63,770 nucleotides of DNA from Opitutia bacterium. Its GTDB lineage: Bacteria; Verrucomicrobiota; Verrucomicrobiia; Opitutales; Opitutaceae. Position numbers and translations under genes: made by a program. Positions within the stretch are counted from its first letter, which is position 1, and every line of letters begins with the position of its first letter. Shown here piece by piece: positions 7,181-16,409 of this stretch. The stretch covers positions 1 through 63,770 of the forward strand of contig CANJIU010000050.1 in assembly GCA_947474365.1 (NCBI GenBank), given 5' to 3'. The notes beneath the pieces are model-generated. The model had not been told where the DNA came from and ran no database searches. It worked only from the letters and a program-made list of their open reading frames with translations.

Positions 7181-9391
7181 TCAACGCAGCATCGCCCTCA
7201 ACGCCTCGGGAGTCGTCACCGGCGCGCGGCACGAAAAATCCTCGCAGACATGAGCCGTAGGGCGCCCGTTGACGGGCTTCATCCCGGCCAGCCACGGCGC
7301 CCGCTGCGCCAGCCATTCGTCCGCGCCGGCCGGGCCCACCGCGAGCAACAGGCGGCGCGGGCCGATGCGCTCGTGCAACACCGCGACCATGGCCCGGAAA
7401 TCAGCCTGGTCCGGTTCTCCGACAAGCACAACGTGTCGCGGGGATTCGAGCGCGAGTTCGAGCGCGCACAGCATCTGCGGCATCGCGTGCGCCGTCCGGC
7501 CCCACTGCGATCGGAATGCCGCGAGCGTGCGCCGGCCGCGCTCAAGCAGGACCTCGTCGTGCCAGAGGCCGCCGAGGCGCAGGAGGTTCATCGCCGCGAC
7601 GCTGCTCGGTGCCGGTTCCGCGCCATCGTAATCCTCTTTCAGGCGCAGCACGATGCTGGGATCATCCGCCGCGGAATTGAAATAGCCGCCGCGCGCGTCG
7701 TCCCAGAAAAGTTCGTCGCACTTCGCCTGCAGCCGCTCCGCCCAGCGCAACCAGCGGATCGCAAAGGATGCCTCGTGAAGATCGAGCAATCCCTGGATCA
7801 GGTAAGCATAGTCTTCGGCAAATCCCTCGTGGCCGCCACGGCCGTCTCGCCAGGCCCGATACAGGACACCGCGCGGGGCGTCGAACAGTTCGCGCTCGAT
7901 GAACTCCGCGGCCCGGGTCGCGGTGTCGATCAATTTCTCCGCCTCCCTGTTTTCATCCCCGAGCACCATCGCCCCTTTCGCGAGGGCCGAGATCATCAGT
8001 CCGTTGTTCGCCGTGAGAATCTTGTCATCCCGGAGGGGACGCGGCCGGCGCCCGCGGACGGCGCGCAGCACCGCCTGCAACACCAGCAGCCGATCGTTGG
8101 CCTCCTCCAGCGTCAGGGAAAATTTCGCGGCCGTCTCGGCGAGCGGGCGGCGCTGCGCCAGGATGTTCCGGCCCCGAAGTTCCGCGTGGGGATCGAGCGA
8201 AGCCGGCACGTTGCCCGCGTCCTCCACCCCGAAGTGCGCCGCGCCAAACGCATAGTTCTCACCGAGCACGTCCCGCAGCTCGGCCGCGGTCCACACATAG
8301 AAGGCACCCTCGGCAAGGGCGGCGTCACGACCGCCACCGGCCACCGGACTGTCGGCATCTTCCGCCGTGAAAAAGCCGCCGAAGGGACTCGTGAGGTCGC
8401 GGGCCACGTACTCAAAGATATCCCGCGCCATCCACGCGAAACGCTCATCGCCCGTGGCCTGTTTCGCCTCGAGGCAGTTGATGGCGATCTGCGCCTGATC
8501 ATAGAGCATCTTTTCGAAGTGTGGCACGAACCAGCTCTCGTCGACCGAGTACCGATGATAGCCACCGCCGAGGTGATCATGGATTCCGCCACGCGCCATC
8601 GCCCGCAGGGTCGCCGCCGCCAGCCGGATCGCCTCTGCGCCCATCTCGCTTTCCGGGCCCTGCAGGGCGGCGATGCGAAAAAGAAAATTAAGATTGGAGG
8701 CGCGGGGAAATTTCGGCGCACCGCCGAAGCCGCCGTGCGCCGGGTCGAATTGCTCGAAGAGATACCCGAATCCCTGCTCGAAGGCGCGCGACGCACTCGC
8801 GAACAACTCCGAGCTGGGCGTTAAGCCCTGGGCGCCGGAACCAGGAGCGCCAAGTTCCGCGCCCGTTTCCGGACTCCCGGCTCGCGATTCGTGATACTCG
8901 CGGAGAGATGCGAGGGCCCGATCTCCCTCGGCCACCAGCTTGAAGCGCTCGTCGCGCCACCCGCGGGCAATCGCCTGCAGAATCGCCGGAAAGCCGGCGC
9001 GGCCGTGCCGATCCTCCGGCGGAAAGTAGGTGCCGCCGAAAAACGGCTTCAACTCCGGCGTGAGAAACGCGCTGAGCGGCCAACCGCCGTGGCCGGTCAT
9101 CGCCTGCACGTACGCCATGTAGACCTTGTCGACATCCGGGCGCTCCTCGCGGTCGACCTTGATGGCGACAAAATGCTCGTTGAGAATTTGGGCGATCGTG
9201 TCGTTGGCAAACGACTCGTGCGCCATCACGTGGCACCAATGGCAGGTGGAATAACCGCTGCTGAGAAAAATGGGTTTGTCCTCGGATCGCGCGCGGGCAA
9301 ACGCCGCGCCGCCCCAGGGCATCCAATTCACCGGGTTGTCTGCGTGTTGAAGGAGATAGGGCGACTTCTCGTGGGCGAGGGCGTTGGACAT
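7181..9391 (-). CDS. Thioredoxin-fold DUF255 protein (YyaL / SPATA20 family)
   Basis: A 736-residue protein starting MSNALAHEKSPYLLQHADNPVNW, the canonical family N-terminus, so the 41-residue upstream extension is rejected. The N-terminal DUF255 thioredoxin-like domain (about 1-170) has STCHWCHVMAHESF with a CxxC pair and FLTPELKPFFGGTYFP. The rest is an (alpha/alpha)6 barrel like glycoside hydrolases or N-acylglucosamine epimerases (HDHLGGGYHRYSVDESWFVPHFEKMLYDQ). Family function is poorly defined; a cytoplasmic redox or sugar-related role is proposed from the folds. Full length for the family. It lies between two paralogous response regulators, with one copy of the window's dispersed repeat just upstream. 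Confidence 0.92.
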   Translation of the reverse strand: MSNALAHEKSPYLLQHADNPVNWMPWGGAAFARARSEDKPIFLSSGYSTCHWCHVMAHESFANDTIAQILNEHFVAIKVDREERPDVDKVYMAYVQAMTGHGGWPLSAFLTPELKPFFGGTYFPPEDRHGRAGFPAILQAIARGWRDERFKLVAEGDRALASLREYHESRAGSPETGAELGAPGSGAQGLTPSSELFASASRAFEQGFGYLFEQFDPAHGGFGGAPKFPRASNLNFLFRIAALQGPESEMGAEAIRLAAATLRAMARGGIHDHLGGGYHRYSVDESWFVPHFEKMLYDQAQIAINCLEAKQATGDERFAWMARDIFEYVARDLTSPFGGFFTAEDADSPVAGGGRDAALAEGAFYVWTAAELRDVLGENYAFGAAHFGVEDAGNVPASLDPHAELRGRNILAQRRPLAETAAKFSLTLEEANDRLLVLQAVLRAVRGRRPRPLRDDKILTANNGLMISALAKGAMVLGDENREAEKLIDTATRAAEFIERELFDAPRGVLYRAWRDGRGGHEGFAEDYAYLIQGLLDLHEASFAIRWLRWAERLQAKCDELFWDDARGGYFNSAADDPSIVLRLKEDYDGAEPAPSSVAAMNLLRLGGLWHDEVLLERGRRTLAAFRSQWGRTAHAMPQMLCALELALESPRHVVLVGEPDQADFRAMVAVLHERIGPRRLLLAVGPAGADEWLAQRAPWLAGMKPVNGRPTAHVCEDFSCRAPVTTPEALRAMLR

Positions 9392-9460
9392 GAAGGCGGA
9401 GTGAACGGGAATTCCTGCGCCGCGCAAAGTCTGTCCGCAGTCCGCGACCGTGCCCGATGG

Positions 9461-9568
9461 GCGCATCTGCCGATTGACGGTGGCGGCGGCTTGATGACGT
9501 GCAGGTCGCCTCACCTGACCGCGCCGGTTACGGTGCGGAGGGGAACCGTCAAACGAGAGATGAGCCCC
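9461..9568. repeat. Palindromic dispersed repeat, copy 1
   Basis: A 108-bp sequence with imperfect terminal inverted repeats: the left end reads gcgcatct..cgattgacggt and the right end reads back as gggctcatct..cg.ttgacggt. In the middle is a GC-rich hairpin, CCGCGCCG / CGGTGCGG around a GTTA loop. It matches the sequence at 31146-31298 along its length apart from one internal insertion. It sits upstream of the DUF255 gene, between it and the 3-prime end of a response regulator gene. It looks like a MITE or REP-like element with no coding capacity. Confidence 0.8.
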
Positions 9569-9619
9569 GTGCCCGGTCGCGGCCGTATTTCTGCATGGAC
9601 TCCGCCGGCCGCATTTCGC

Positions 9620-10216
9620 TTACGAGGTAGGCTTGGGCTGGGTCGCGGCCGGGTCCAACCCGAGTTTCTGGAGCTGCGGCACCACCACCTGTTCGTAGCA
9701 ACCTGGGCAGATGCTGTGGCTGAATTTCGTTCCCTGACGTTGGCTGAAATACGCCTCGATCTCCTGCCAGTATTTCCCGTCGTCGCGGATTTTCTTGCAG
9801 TATCCGCAGATGGGCAGAAATCCCTCCAATTGCTTGATTTGCGCCGCGAGTCCGACGATGCGCCCTGCGACATGCAGCCGCATGCCCAATTCATCGGGAT
9901 CGACCGGTTTCATCAGAAAGTCGTCCACCCCGGCATCGAGCGCGAGCTGCCGGTTCTCCTTGGTGACACGATTGGAACTGATGAGGATGAAATAGACGTA
10001 GTCGCCGCCGCGGTCGCGGATCATCCGACACAGGCCGAGGCCGTCGATCCCTGGCATGCGCCAATCGCTCACTACGACCCGGTGTTTGCCATTGATCAGA
10101 CGCGACCAGGCAGCCGTGGCGTCGCCCACCTGTTCGGCTTCGTGACCGAGCGACCGCAGCACGGCCACGAGTTGCATCGCCGCCACGGGCTGGTCCTCGA
10201 TCGCCAGGATTTTCAT
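9620..10216 (-). CDS. Response regulator: receiver plus C-terminal four-Cys domain (paralogue)
   Basis: A 198-residue protein. The receiver (about 1-118) has IEDQ at 6-9 (one acid replaced by Gln), phospho-acceptor Asp51 in SDWRMP, Ser in LISS and Lys in LMKPV. The C-terminal part has CGYCKKIRDD, YW, KFSHSICPGCY, the same two CxxC pairs as in the 6482-7087 protein. There is no DNA-binding domain. Its ATG overlaps the stop of the giant hybrid kinase (ATGA, 10213-10216), so it is translated together with the kinase and is the most likely output or accessory receiver of that system. Confidence 0.88.
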   Translation of the reverse strand: MKILAIEDQPVAAMQLVAVLRSLGHEAEQVGDATAAWSRLINGKHRVVVSDWRMPGIDGLGLCRMIRDRGGDYVYFILISSNRVTKENRQLALDAGVDDFLMKPVDPDELGMRLHVAGRIVGLAAQIKQLEGFLPICGYCKKIRDDGKYWQEIEAYFSQRQGTKFSHSICPGCYEQVVVPQLQKLGLDPAATQPKPTS

Positions 10217-13200
10217 CTCGCGGCAAGATTGCGCCGGGCAATCTCGCTCCGCAAGCGTTCACATGCCGTGAAGAGCAGTTGCAGTCGCGCGGAAACTTCC
10301 AACCAGTCGCCGGCCCGGGCGGCTTCCTCGACCTCGAGGGTTTCCCTTCGCACTTCCGCGCCACCGAATGAAGCGGCGTTGCCGCCAAACGCGTGCGCTT
10401 CATCGCCGAGCTGTTCCCCCCGGCGCTCGGTCGCGAGCGTCTGCAACCGCGCCAACCGCTCCGCCTCATCGCTCAAATACAGCCGGACCAGCTCCGGCAG
10501 CAACGACGGACCTTCCTCCCCGGGCAGGCCACGCGCCGCCTCCAGCGCGACTTCGTCAAACACCCGCTGCAACTCCGGCCGGCCACCGGCCTCGCTCGAA
10601 GCCGCGTCCATCATGCCTGATCCCAGTCCCCGACGCTCCAATGCCGCCCGCAGCTCCAACGGCCGGATCGGCTTGGTAACGTAGTCGTCCATCCCGGCCG
10701 CGAGGCCCCGCTCGCGATCCTCGGGGCGCGCGTAGGCCGTCAGGGCGATAATCGGCAGTCGCGGATTCACCCCGGGCAACAGGCCAGTTCGGATCCGCCG
10801 CGTGGTTTCGTAGCCATCCAGCACCGGCATCTGGCAGTCCATCAGCACCGCATCAAACGTCGCCGAACCGAGCCGGGTGAGCGCAACCTGACCGTTGGCG
10901 GCCACCTCGACGTAGAATCCCATCTTCGCCAGCAGCATCGAGGCGACGCGTTGGTTGGCGACATTGTCCTCCACCAGCAGCAGACGCAGCCCACCAGGGG
11001 CGACCGCCGTCACCGGTTCGGGCTTGGGAGTTTCAACCACCGCCACATCCGTCGTCGACAACACCCGGGCAAGACAGCGGCTCAACTGCACCATCGTGAC
11101 CGGCTTCGTGAGCAGCGCCGACAAACCCGCCGCACTGACCGCTTCCGGATCGGCCTGCGGTCCAGCCGAGGAGAGCATGACGAGTGGCAAGGCTGCGAGC
11201 ACCGGATCCGCCCAAATCTCTCCCGCCAACTCCAGCCCGCCCATTTCGGGCATACGCCAGTCGAGCAGGATCAGATGCCACGGACCGGCGGATGGATTTC
11301 GCAACAACGCCAGCGCCGCAGGCCCGGACGAAACAGCCTCAACCTGCATTCCCCAACGCTTCAGCTGGCCGATCAGAATGCGCCGGTTCGTCTCGTTGTC
11401 ATCCACCACCAGCACCTGCCGCCCGGGAGGGAGGCTGACAACCGGCACCGGAGTGACCGGGCCGCGGCGGTTGAGCTCGAGCTCGAACTGAAACGTCGAT
11501 CCCTTCCCGGGTTCGCTTTCAAAACTGATTTCGCCACCCATCAATTCCACCAATTGCCGGCAGATGGCCAGGCCAAGGCCGGTGCCACCAAACCGTCGCG
11601 TCGTACTCCCGTCCGCCTGGGTGAACGGCTGGAAGAGGCGAGCCTGCGACTCGAACGGAATTCCCACACCGGTGTCGCGCACGGTGACGCGCAGCCGCGT
11701 CCGGGCGGCCGTCTCCGCCAGCACGCTCACGCGCACCGAGACTTCGCCGGCATCGGTAAACTTGATGGCGTTGCCAATCAGGTTCGTCAGCACCTGCCGC
11801 ACCCGGCCGCTGTCACCGAGCAGGAGCGATCCCGGCTCGGGATCAAATTCGCAGGTGAACTCCAGACCCTTTTCGTGCGCGCGAGGCGCGAGCAACGCGA
11901 CCGTCTCCTCCACCACCCGCCGAAAGTCGAACTCCAGCGCGTCGAGCCGCATGCGGCCCGCTTCGATGCGGGAAAAATCCAGGATGTCGTTAATGATCGC
12001 CAAGAGGTTTTCGGCACCCCCGTTGATCGTCCGCACCATCTCGTTCTGCTCCTGGTCAAGCTGGGTATCGGCCAGCAGCCCGGCCATGCCAATCACCGCG
12101 TTCATCGGCGTGCGGATTTCATGACTGATCGTGGCGAGGAATTCCGACTTCAGCCGCGACGCCTCCAATGCCTGGTCACGCGCCAGCCCCAGACTCTCCT
12201 CCAGTCGCTTGCGCTCCGTGATGTCGATCTGGATTGCGACGAAACCGACCGGGCGGCCCGTTTCGTCCATCGACGGGACAATCGCCGCCGAGACCCAGTA
12301 ATGGGAGCCATCTTTCGCCCGATTGCGCAGTTCTCCCCGCCATACCTCCCCGCGCCCGATCACCACCCACATTTTTTCAAAGAATTCCTTCGGATGCTGT
12401 CCGGAATTGATACGCCGGGTGGACTGCCCGATCAGCTCCGTCGCGGAATACTTCGAAACCTCGCAAAAACGGGCGTTGGCCTGGGTGATCCGGCCTTCAA
12501 GATCGGTCACCGCCACGAGTGCGTGGCCATCGAGCGCGGTCCGGAGCACGCTGACTTCACGCAGCGACGAACGCAGGGCCAGTTCCGCTTCTTTTTGCGC
12601 GGTGATGTCCATCACCGTGGAAAGCTCCTCATAATTCTCCCGGCCGGGTGGAATCCGGCGCGCCCACGTGACCATCACCCAGCGCACCCTGCCGTCCGCC
12701 AGAAGAAAGCGTTTCTCGATCGAAAAATTACTGATTACTCCCCGGCGCAGACGTTCCATGCCCGCCTCCTGCGCGGCCACGTCGTCGGGATGGGTTCGCT
12801 TCAGGTAGACATCGGGCGTCTGGCTGTCCTGTTTTCGCACTCCAGTGATCTGCTCGTGCGCCGGATTGAGGATGTCCACTCTCCGGCCGTCCACGTTTCG
12901 CACCCAACGCACGCCCACCGGCATCTCGTCCAGCACCAACCGGAGTCGCGCCTCGTGTTCCGCCACGGCGAGCTCCATGTGACGGCGTTCGGTGACATCC
13001 GTGATGAAGCCGTGCCAGAGCACGCCACCGTCCGCCTCGCGTTCCGGCACAGAATTGCCCAGCAGCCAGCGCTCGGTCCCGTCAGCATAACGCACCCGGT
13101 ATTCGCAACGCCACGGTTCCAACGTGCGCGCGGAAACGTGGATCGACTCTGCCACCGCCGCCAAATCATCCGGATGCAGCACGCCAAAAACCTTCGACGC

Positions 13201-15798
13201 ATCCTCGCGGACTTCCTCGGGCGTCACCCGGTAGATTTGCCGGATGCCTTCGCTGGCGTAAGGAAAGCAGGAACTACCGTCGGGCCGCAGCCGAAACTGG
13301 TATATCATGCCGGGCAGCTGCGAGCCCAGCTTGCCCAGCCGCGCGAGATCCTCCTCCCGTACCGCCTCGACCTGCTTGCGCAGCGTGATGTCCTGGGCTA
13401 TTCCGAGCAGGCCGAGCATCCGTCCGGCCCCGTCCCGCCGTGCGGTGAGCGTCAGCAGGACCGGCAGCCGCGAACCGTCCTTGCGCACGTAGGTCCACTC
13501 GCGTTCATCCGTTTTTCCCTGCTCGGCAATCGCCGCGAAAACCTCGACGCCGGGTTCGATCGTCCGGCCAAGCCGTGCACTCAGCTCCTCGGCGCACCGC
13601 TGCACCTCTTCCTTCAGGTGAAAGAACGCCGGGGTCTCCCGTCCCACCATTTCTTCGGCCGAATATCCCAGCATCCGTTCCGCACCCGCGTTAAAGAGTT
13701 CGATCGTTCCCGCAGGCCCGGTGGCAATCACGCTGAAGGTGGCTCCATCGAGCACAGCCTTGAGCCGGCTCTCCGTCGCCGCCAGCGCGCCCGTACGCTC
13801 GTCCGCCAGCAGGCGGGCACGCTGCCCGGTCGTCTGCAGGCTCATGACAAGTCCGGCGAGAAAGATCGTCGCAAAGGAAAAACTCACGGCGGCCCAAGCG
13901 ATCGGCAGCGGATCGCCCGTCACATAATTCGGGCCGCGCTGCCAGCCCAGCTGAAAGTGCTGCCCCGCCATTTCCATCTCCGTCACCCGCTCGAACCGCG
14001 GCAGGACCGTGGCCGCCAGGACAGCGGGATCGGCGGTACCGGCACCCATGGTCGAGGCATAAAGGAGATGTCTACCCTCGATGCCTCCCTCCTCAAAGAA
14101 ATGGAGGTGCAGCGTCTCGCGCATCGGCCCCAGCACGCCGTCGAGAAAATTATCCGCGAAAAACTGCGCATAGACCCAGCCGAGGTGCGCCACCCGGCGC
14201 TCCGCCACCGTCGTGACCGGCGCACCCGGCCGGTAGAGGGGAACGTAGAGCAGCAAGCCCGACCGGCGGAGCGCGTCGGGCGTGCCCAAAATGCGACGAT
14301 TGATCTGCGGCTCGCCCGTGTCGCGCGCGAGTTCGGCAGCCCGCCGCCGGCTTGGCTCCGTCGCGATGTTGCGCCCGACCGACACGCGGTTCCGCTCCAA
14401 CGGTTCAACAAACGTAATCACATACTTCACATCATCCGCGGCACCGGTCGTCGCCGGAAACGGTTTGATTTCCAGGGCCGGTGCCCCGTCGGCCTGCATT
14501 TTCTTGAGCCAGACCGGAGCCTCCGCCGCTGTCACCGGATAGATGACCCCAATCGCATTGATTCCCGGATACCGCTTCGCCAGCTGCAACGATTCCGCAT
14601 ACGCCCGCCAGCCATCACGCTCGACTGTTTTCGAGGCCGTGAAATAACTCGCGCCACCCAACAATGCATCCACGTAGCTCGTCATCCGCACCCGGATGGC
14701 CGCTTCGGCCGTGGACACCCGCTCGTTGAAAACCTCCTCCCGCCGCCGCAGGCTGTCGCGCTGCATCGTGGCAAAAATCCATCCACTGAGCGCCCAGCCG
14801 ACGAGCAGCACGGTGACCGGCAGCAGCAGATTGCCCCGGGCCCGGAAAAGCGGAAGGAGCAGTGCGGCCACGGACACTGCCGCCAGAAAAAGCTGCAGAT
14901 TGAGCAAATTCCCGTCGACGCTTCCGCCGGCAAAAGGCCCCACCCCGCGATATTCCGCCACGATACCGGCGGCCGCAATCAGCAGTGCCATGAGCCGGGC
15001 ACCCGGCGCACCGAACCAGACCGCAACCAGGAGGAGCGCGGGAAAGACCGCAAAAAGAAACACTCCGCCACCTACGACCAAAAACGACACCCAGCTCACG
15101 GACCCTACCACCGCGAACACCAGGAAGGCTTTTCCCCAATCGCGCGCCTTCGCCTCCCGCATCAGCGACCGCAATTCGGATCCCGCCAGCAGAACCGGCA
15201 GGACCGCCAGAACTCCAATCACATCGCTCCGCCACCAGTTGATCCAGAGCCGATCCAACGGCACCTTGACCGCCCCGAGCGAAAACAACGCGATCCCCCC
15301 AATGGTCGCACTGGCCAACGGCGCCACGAGTGCAATTGCGATGCAACCGGCCGCTTCGCGGAAATCTCCCGGCAATCTGCTCCGCGCCCACACGCTCCAA
15401 AGCCAGGCTCCAATGACCGCTTCGAGCGTGCTCCCCACCGCAGCGGCCAACGACGCCATAGGCGAATAGCCCGCAAACCCCAACTCAACGAGCAGAATAG
15501 CGACAGCGACCGCCGGCCACATCCGCTGGCCAAACGTAACCAAAATCCAAATCGACATCCCGGCCGCCGGCCACACCGGTGAGAGGTGGCCGTGAAGCGC
15601 GGCCAATACAAGCCCCAGCGCCGCAGCGACCATCACCCCCAGCGTGGCGAACACCCCACGCCAAAGCGATCCACCCCGGCGAGGGGATGGTTCAATTTTG
15701 GTGGCAACGGGAGGTGACATGTCTTGGCGGCACAAACGGTGCCCGTGAGACACAGACGGCGTGCCGCCGTGTGCCTCGGGCGGGAACACGTTCAACAT
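10213..15798 (-). CDS. Giant hybrid sensor histidine kinase (MASE1-CHASE-PAS x4-HisKA-HATPase-REC-REC-HPt)
   Basis: A 1861-residue membrane kinase. Domains in order: MASE1-like multi-helix membrane region (about 45-320), CHASE-like extracytoplasmic sensor (about 355-600, KRYPGINAIGVIYPV), a membrane helix (about 632-655), four PAS modules (about 670-1200), HisKA with phospho-acceptor His1226 in SHEIRTP, HATPase (about 1325-1440, NAIKFTD, DTGVGI, GGTGLGL), receiver 1 (Asp1513), receiver 2 (Asp1654) and an HPt-like end with His1802 in AHAFGGNAASFGG. A complete multistep phosphorelay can therefore run in one chain. The start at 15798 has GGGAGA about eight bases upstream; an ATG at 15718-15720 (MSPPVATK) is the alternative. 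It overlaps the response regulator downstream. The signal is unknown. Confidence 0.93.
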   Translation of the reverse strand: MLNVFPPEAHGGTPSVSHGHRLCRQDMSPPVATKIEPSPRRGGSLWRGVFATLGVMVAAALGLVLAALHGHLSPVWPAAGMSIWILVTFGQRMWPAVAVAILLVELGFAGYSPMASLAAAVGSTLEAVIGAWLWSVWARSRLPGDFREAAGCIAIALVAPLASATIGGIALFSLGAVKVPLDRLWINWWRSDVIGVLAVLPVLLAGSELRSLMREAKARDWGKAFLVFAVVGSVSWVSFLVVGGGVFLFAVFPALLLVAVWFGAPGARLMALLIAAAGIVAEYRGVGPFAGGSVDGNLLNLQLFLAAVSVAALLLPLFRARGNLLLPVTVLLVGWALSGWIFATMQRDSLRRREEVFNERVSTAEAAIRVRMTSYVDALLGGASYFTASKTVERDGWRAYAESLQLAKRYPGINAIGVIYPVTAAEAPVWLKKMQADGAPALEIKPFPATTGAADDVKYVITFVEPLERNRVSVGRNIATEPSRRRAAELARDTGEPQINRRILGTPDALRRSGLLLYVPLYRPGAPVTTVAERRVAHLGWVYAQFFADNFLDGVLGPMRETLHLHFFEEGGIEGRHLLYASTMGAGTADPAVLAATVLPRFERVTEMEMAGQHFQLGWQRGPNYVTGDPLPIAWAAVSFSFATIFLAGLVMSLQTTGQRARLLADERTGALAATESRLKAVLDGATFSVIATGPAGTIELFNAGAERMLGYSAEEMVGRETPAFFHLKEEVQRCAEELSARLGRTIEPGVEVFAAIAEQGKTDEREWTYVRKDGSRLPVLLTLTARRDGAGRMLGLLGIAQDITLRKQVEAVREEDLARLGKLGSQLPGMIYQFRLRPDGSSCFPYASEGIRQIYRVTPEEVREDASKVFGVLHPDDLAAVAESIHVSARTLEPWRCEYRVRYADGTERWLLGNSVPEREADGGVLWHGFITDVTERRHMELAVAEHEARLRLVLDEMPVGVRWVRNVDGRRVDILNPAHEQITGVRKQDSQTPDVYLKRTHPDDVAAQEAGMERLRRGVISNFSIEKRFLLADGRVRWVMVTWARRIPPGRENYEELSTVMDITAQKEAELALRSSLREVSVLRTALDGHALVAVTDLEGRITQANARFCEVSKYSATELIGQSTRRINSGQHPKEFFEKMWVVIGRGEVWRGELRNRAKDGSHYWVSAAIVPSMDETGRPVGFVAIQIDITERKRLEESLGLARDQALEASRLKSEFLATISHEIRTPMNAVIGMAGLLADTQLDQEQNEMVRTINGGAENLLAIINDILDFSRIEAGRMRLDALEFDFRRVVEETVALLAPRAHEKGLEFTCEFDPEPGSLLLGDSGRVRQVLTNLIGNAIKFTDAGEVSVRVSVLAETAARTRLRVTVRDTGVGIPFESQARLFQPFTQADGSTTRRFGGTGLGLAICRQLVELMGGEISFESEPGKGSTFQFELELNRRGPVTPVPVVSLPPGRQVLVVDDNETNRRILIGQLKRWGMQVEAVSSGPAALALLRNPSAGPWHLILLDWRMPEMGGLELAGEIWADPVLAALPLVMLSSAGPQADPEAVSAAGLSALLTKPVTMVQLSRCLARVLSTTDVAVVETPKPEPVTAVAPGGLRLLLVEDNVANQRVASMLLAKMGFYVEVAANGQVALTRLGSATFDAVLMDCQMPVLDGYETTRRIRTGLLPGVNPRLPIIALTAYARPEDRERGLAAGMDDYVTKPIRPLELRAALERRGLGSGMMDAASSEAGGRPELQRVFDEVALEAARGLPGEEGPSLLPELVRLYLSDEAERLARLQTLATERRGEQLGDEAHAFGGNAASFGGAEVRRETLEVEEAARAGDWLEVSARLQLLFTACERLRSEIARRNLAAR

Positions 15799-15894
15799 CT
15801 ACATCGTCTCCCGGGCGCCAACCTAAATGAGTGTTTTTGCTGGAGGCCGACACTCCCGGTTCCGGCTAACTGGAGCGAACCCGGCTCATTGCGC

Positions 15895-15990
15895 TCAATC
15901 GGTGCCCTTGACGCCGACCGTCGGCAACGCGCCGTAGTAGTCGTAACGGATGGCGCGAGCGTAATCCGGCGTGTCGACGGCGCTGCAGAA
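15895..15990 (-). pseudogene. Possible C-terminal gene remnant
   Basis: Between an in-frame TAA and a TGA, the minus strand encodes a peptide containing VDTPDYARAIRYDYYGALP and ending VGVKGTD. The aromatic, balanced composition is unlike the Arg/Pro-rich noise in the other frames. No start codon or upstream continuation fits it, so it may be the tail of a gene lost by deletion. The family is not recognised. Confidence 0.3.
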
Positions 15991-16121
15991 TTATGAACGT
16001 TCGGGCGAACCGGAGCAGGAAGGTGGGCTTCAAGGAACGGGAAGGGCGGATAAACCCGAGTGCGATGGTCGGCGGGCGGACGAGCTACTTCAGGCCCGGG
16101 CGACGTGGGGTTGTCCATGTA

Positions 16122-16226
16122 TTACGGGCCCTTTCCAGGATGATCGATCCGCGCGACTTTCGTTCCATCCCAGCGACGCACTACCACCCCGTGCCACTCC
16201 TCATCGAAAACGGCCCGATGGGTTTT
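16122..16226 (-). pseudogene. Possible gene remnant
   Basis: A second minus-strand stretch, bounded by stops, encodes KTHRAVFDEEWHGVVVRRW followed by DGTKVARIDHPGKGP. The composition looks like a real beta-rich protein fragment, but there is no start and only 34 codons. It may belong to the same decayed gene as the stretch at 15895-15990 or to a different one. Confidence 0.25.
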
Positions 16227-16409
16227 TCATCCATTAAATGATAGGTGCCCTGAGGAACCGGGCGATCTCGAGGTAAGAAACCAACCGAGTCCTGCTAATC
16301 TCCGCGATTAGCCCCCGGAGTAGCATGGGGCGATTCACGGTCGTCCGGTATCGTCGGCTGCTCCCGAGCGTCTAATCATTCAACTGCAGTTTTCAGAAAG
16401 GAAAACGTC

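Larger units (their letters stand above)
15799..16409. other. Gene-poor 611-bp spacer with hairpin and possible gene remnants
   Basis: No convincing intact gene lies between the hybrid kinase and the lipoprotein. Several short overlapping frames exist on both strands, none with family resemblance. A 7-bp hairpin, GCTAATC/GATTAGC, lies at 16293-16311. Two minus-strand stretches with protein-like composition (15895-15990 and 16122-16226) are listed separately as possible remnants. The promoters of the divergent kinase and lipoprotein genes must also lie here. Confidence 0.5.

Noticed and set aside
6581..8824. 747-codon plus-strand open frame
   Set aside because: It lies antisense to the response regulator and the DUF255 gene, both with strong family motifs. 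The frame has Arg/Ala-rich noise composition.
10951..15582. 1543-codon plus-strand open frame
   Set aside because: It is the antisense of the hybrid kinase. Its composition is dominated by Arg, His, Pro and Gln with no domain, as expected from the complement of a GC-rich gene, while the minus strand has full kinase domains.
15993..16241. 82-codon plus-strand frame in the kinase-lipoprotein spacer
   Set aside because: Its composition is random and it overlaps competing frames in a decayed region. The minus-strand remnants look more protein-like.
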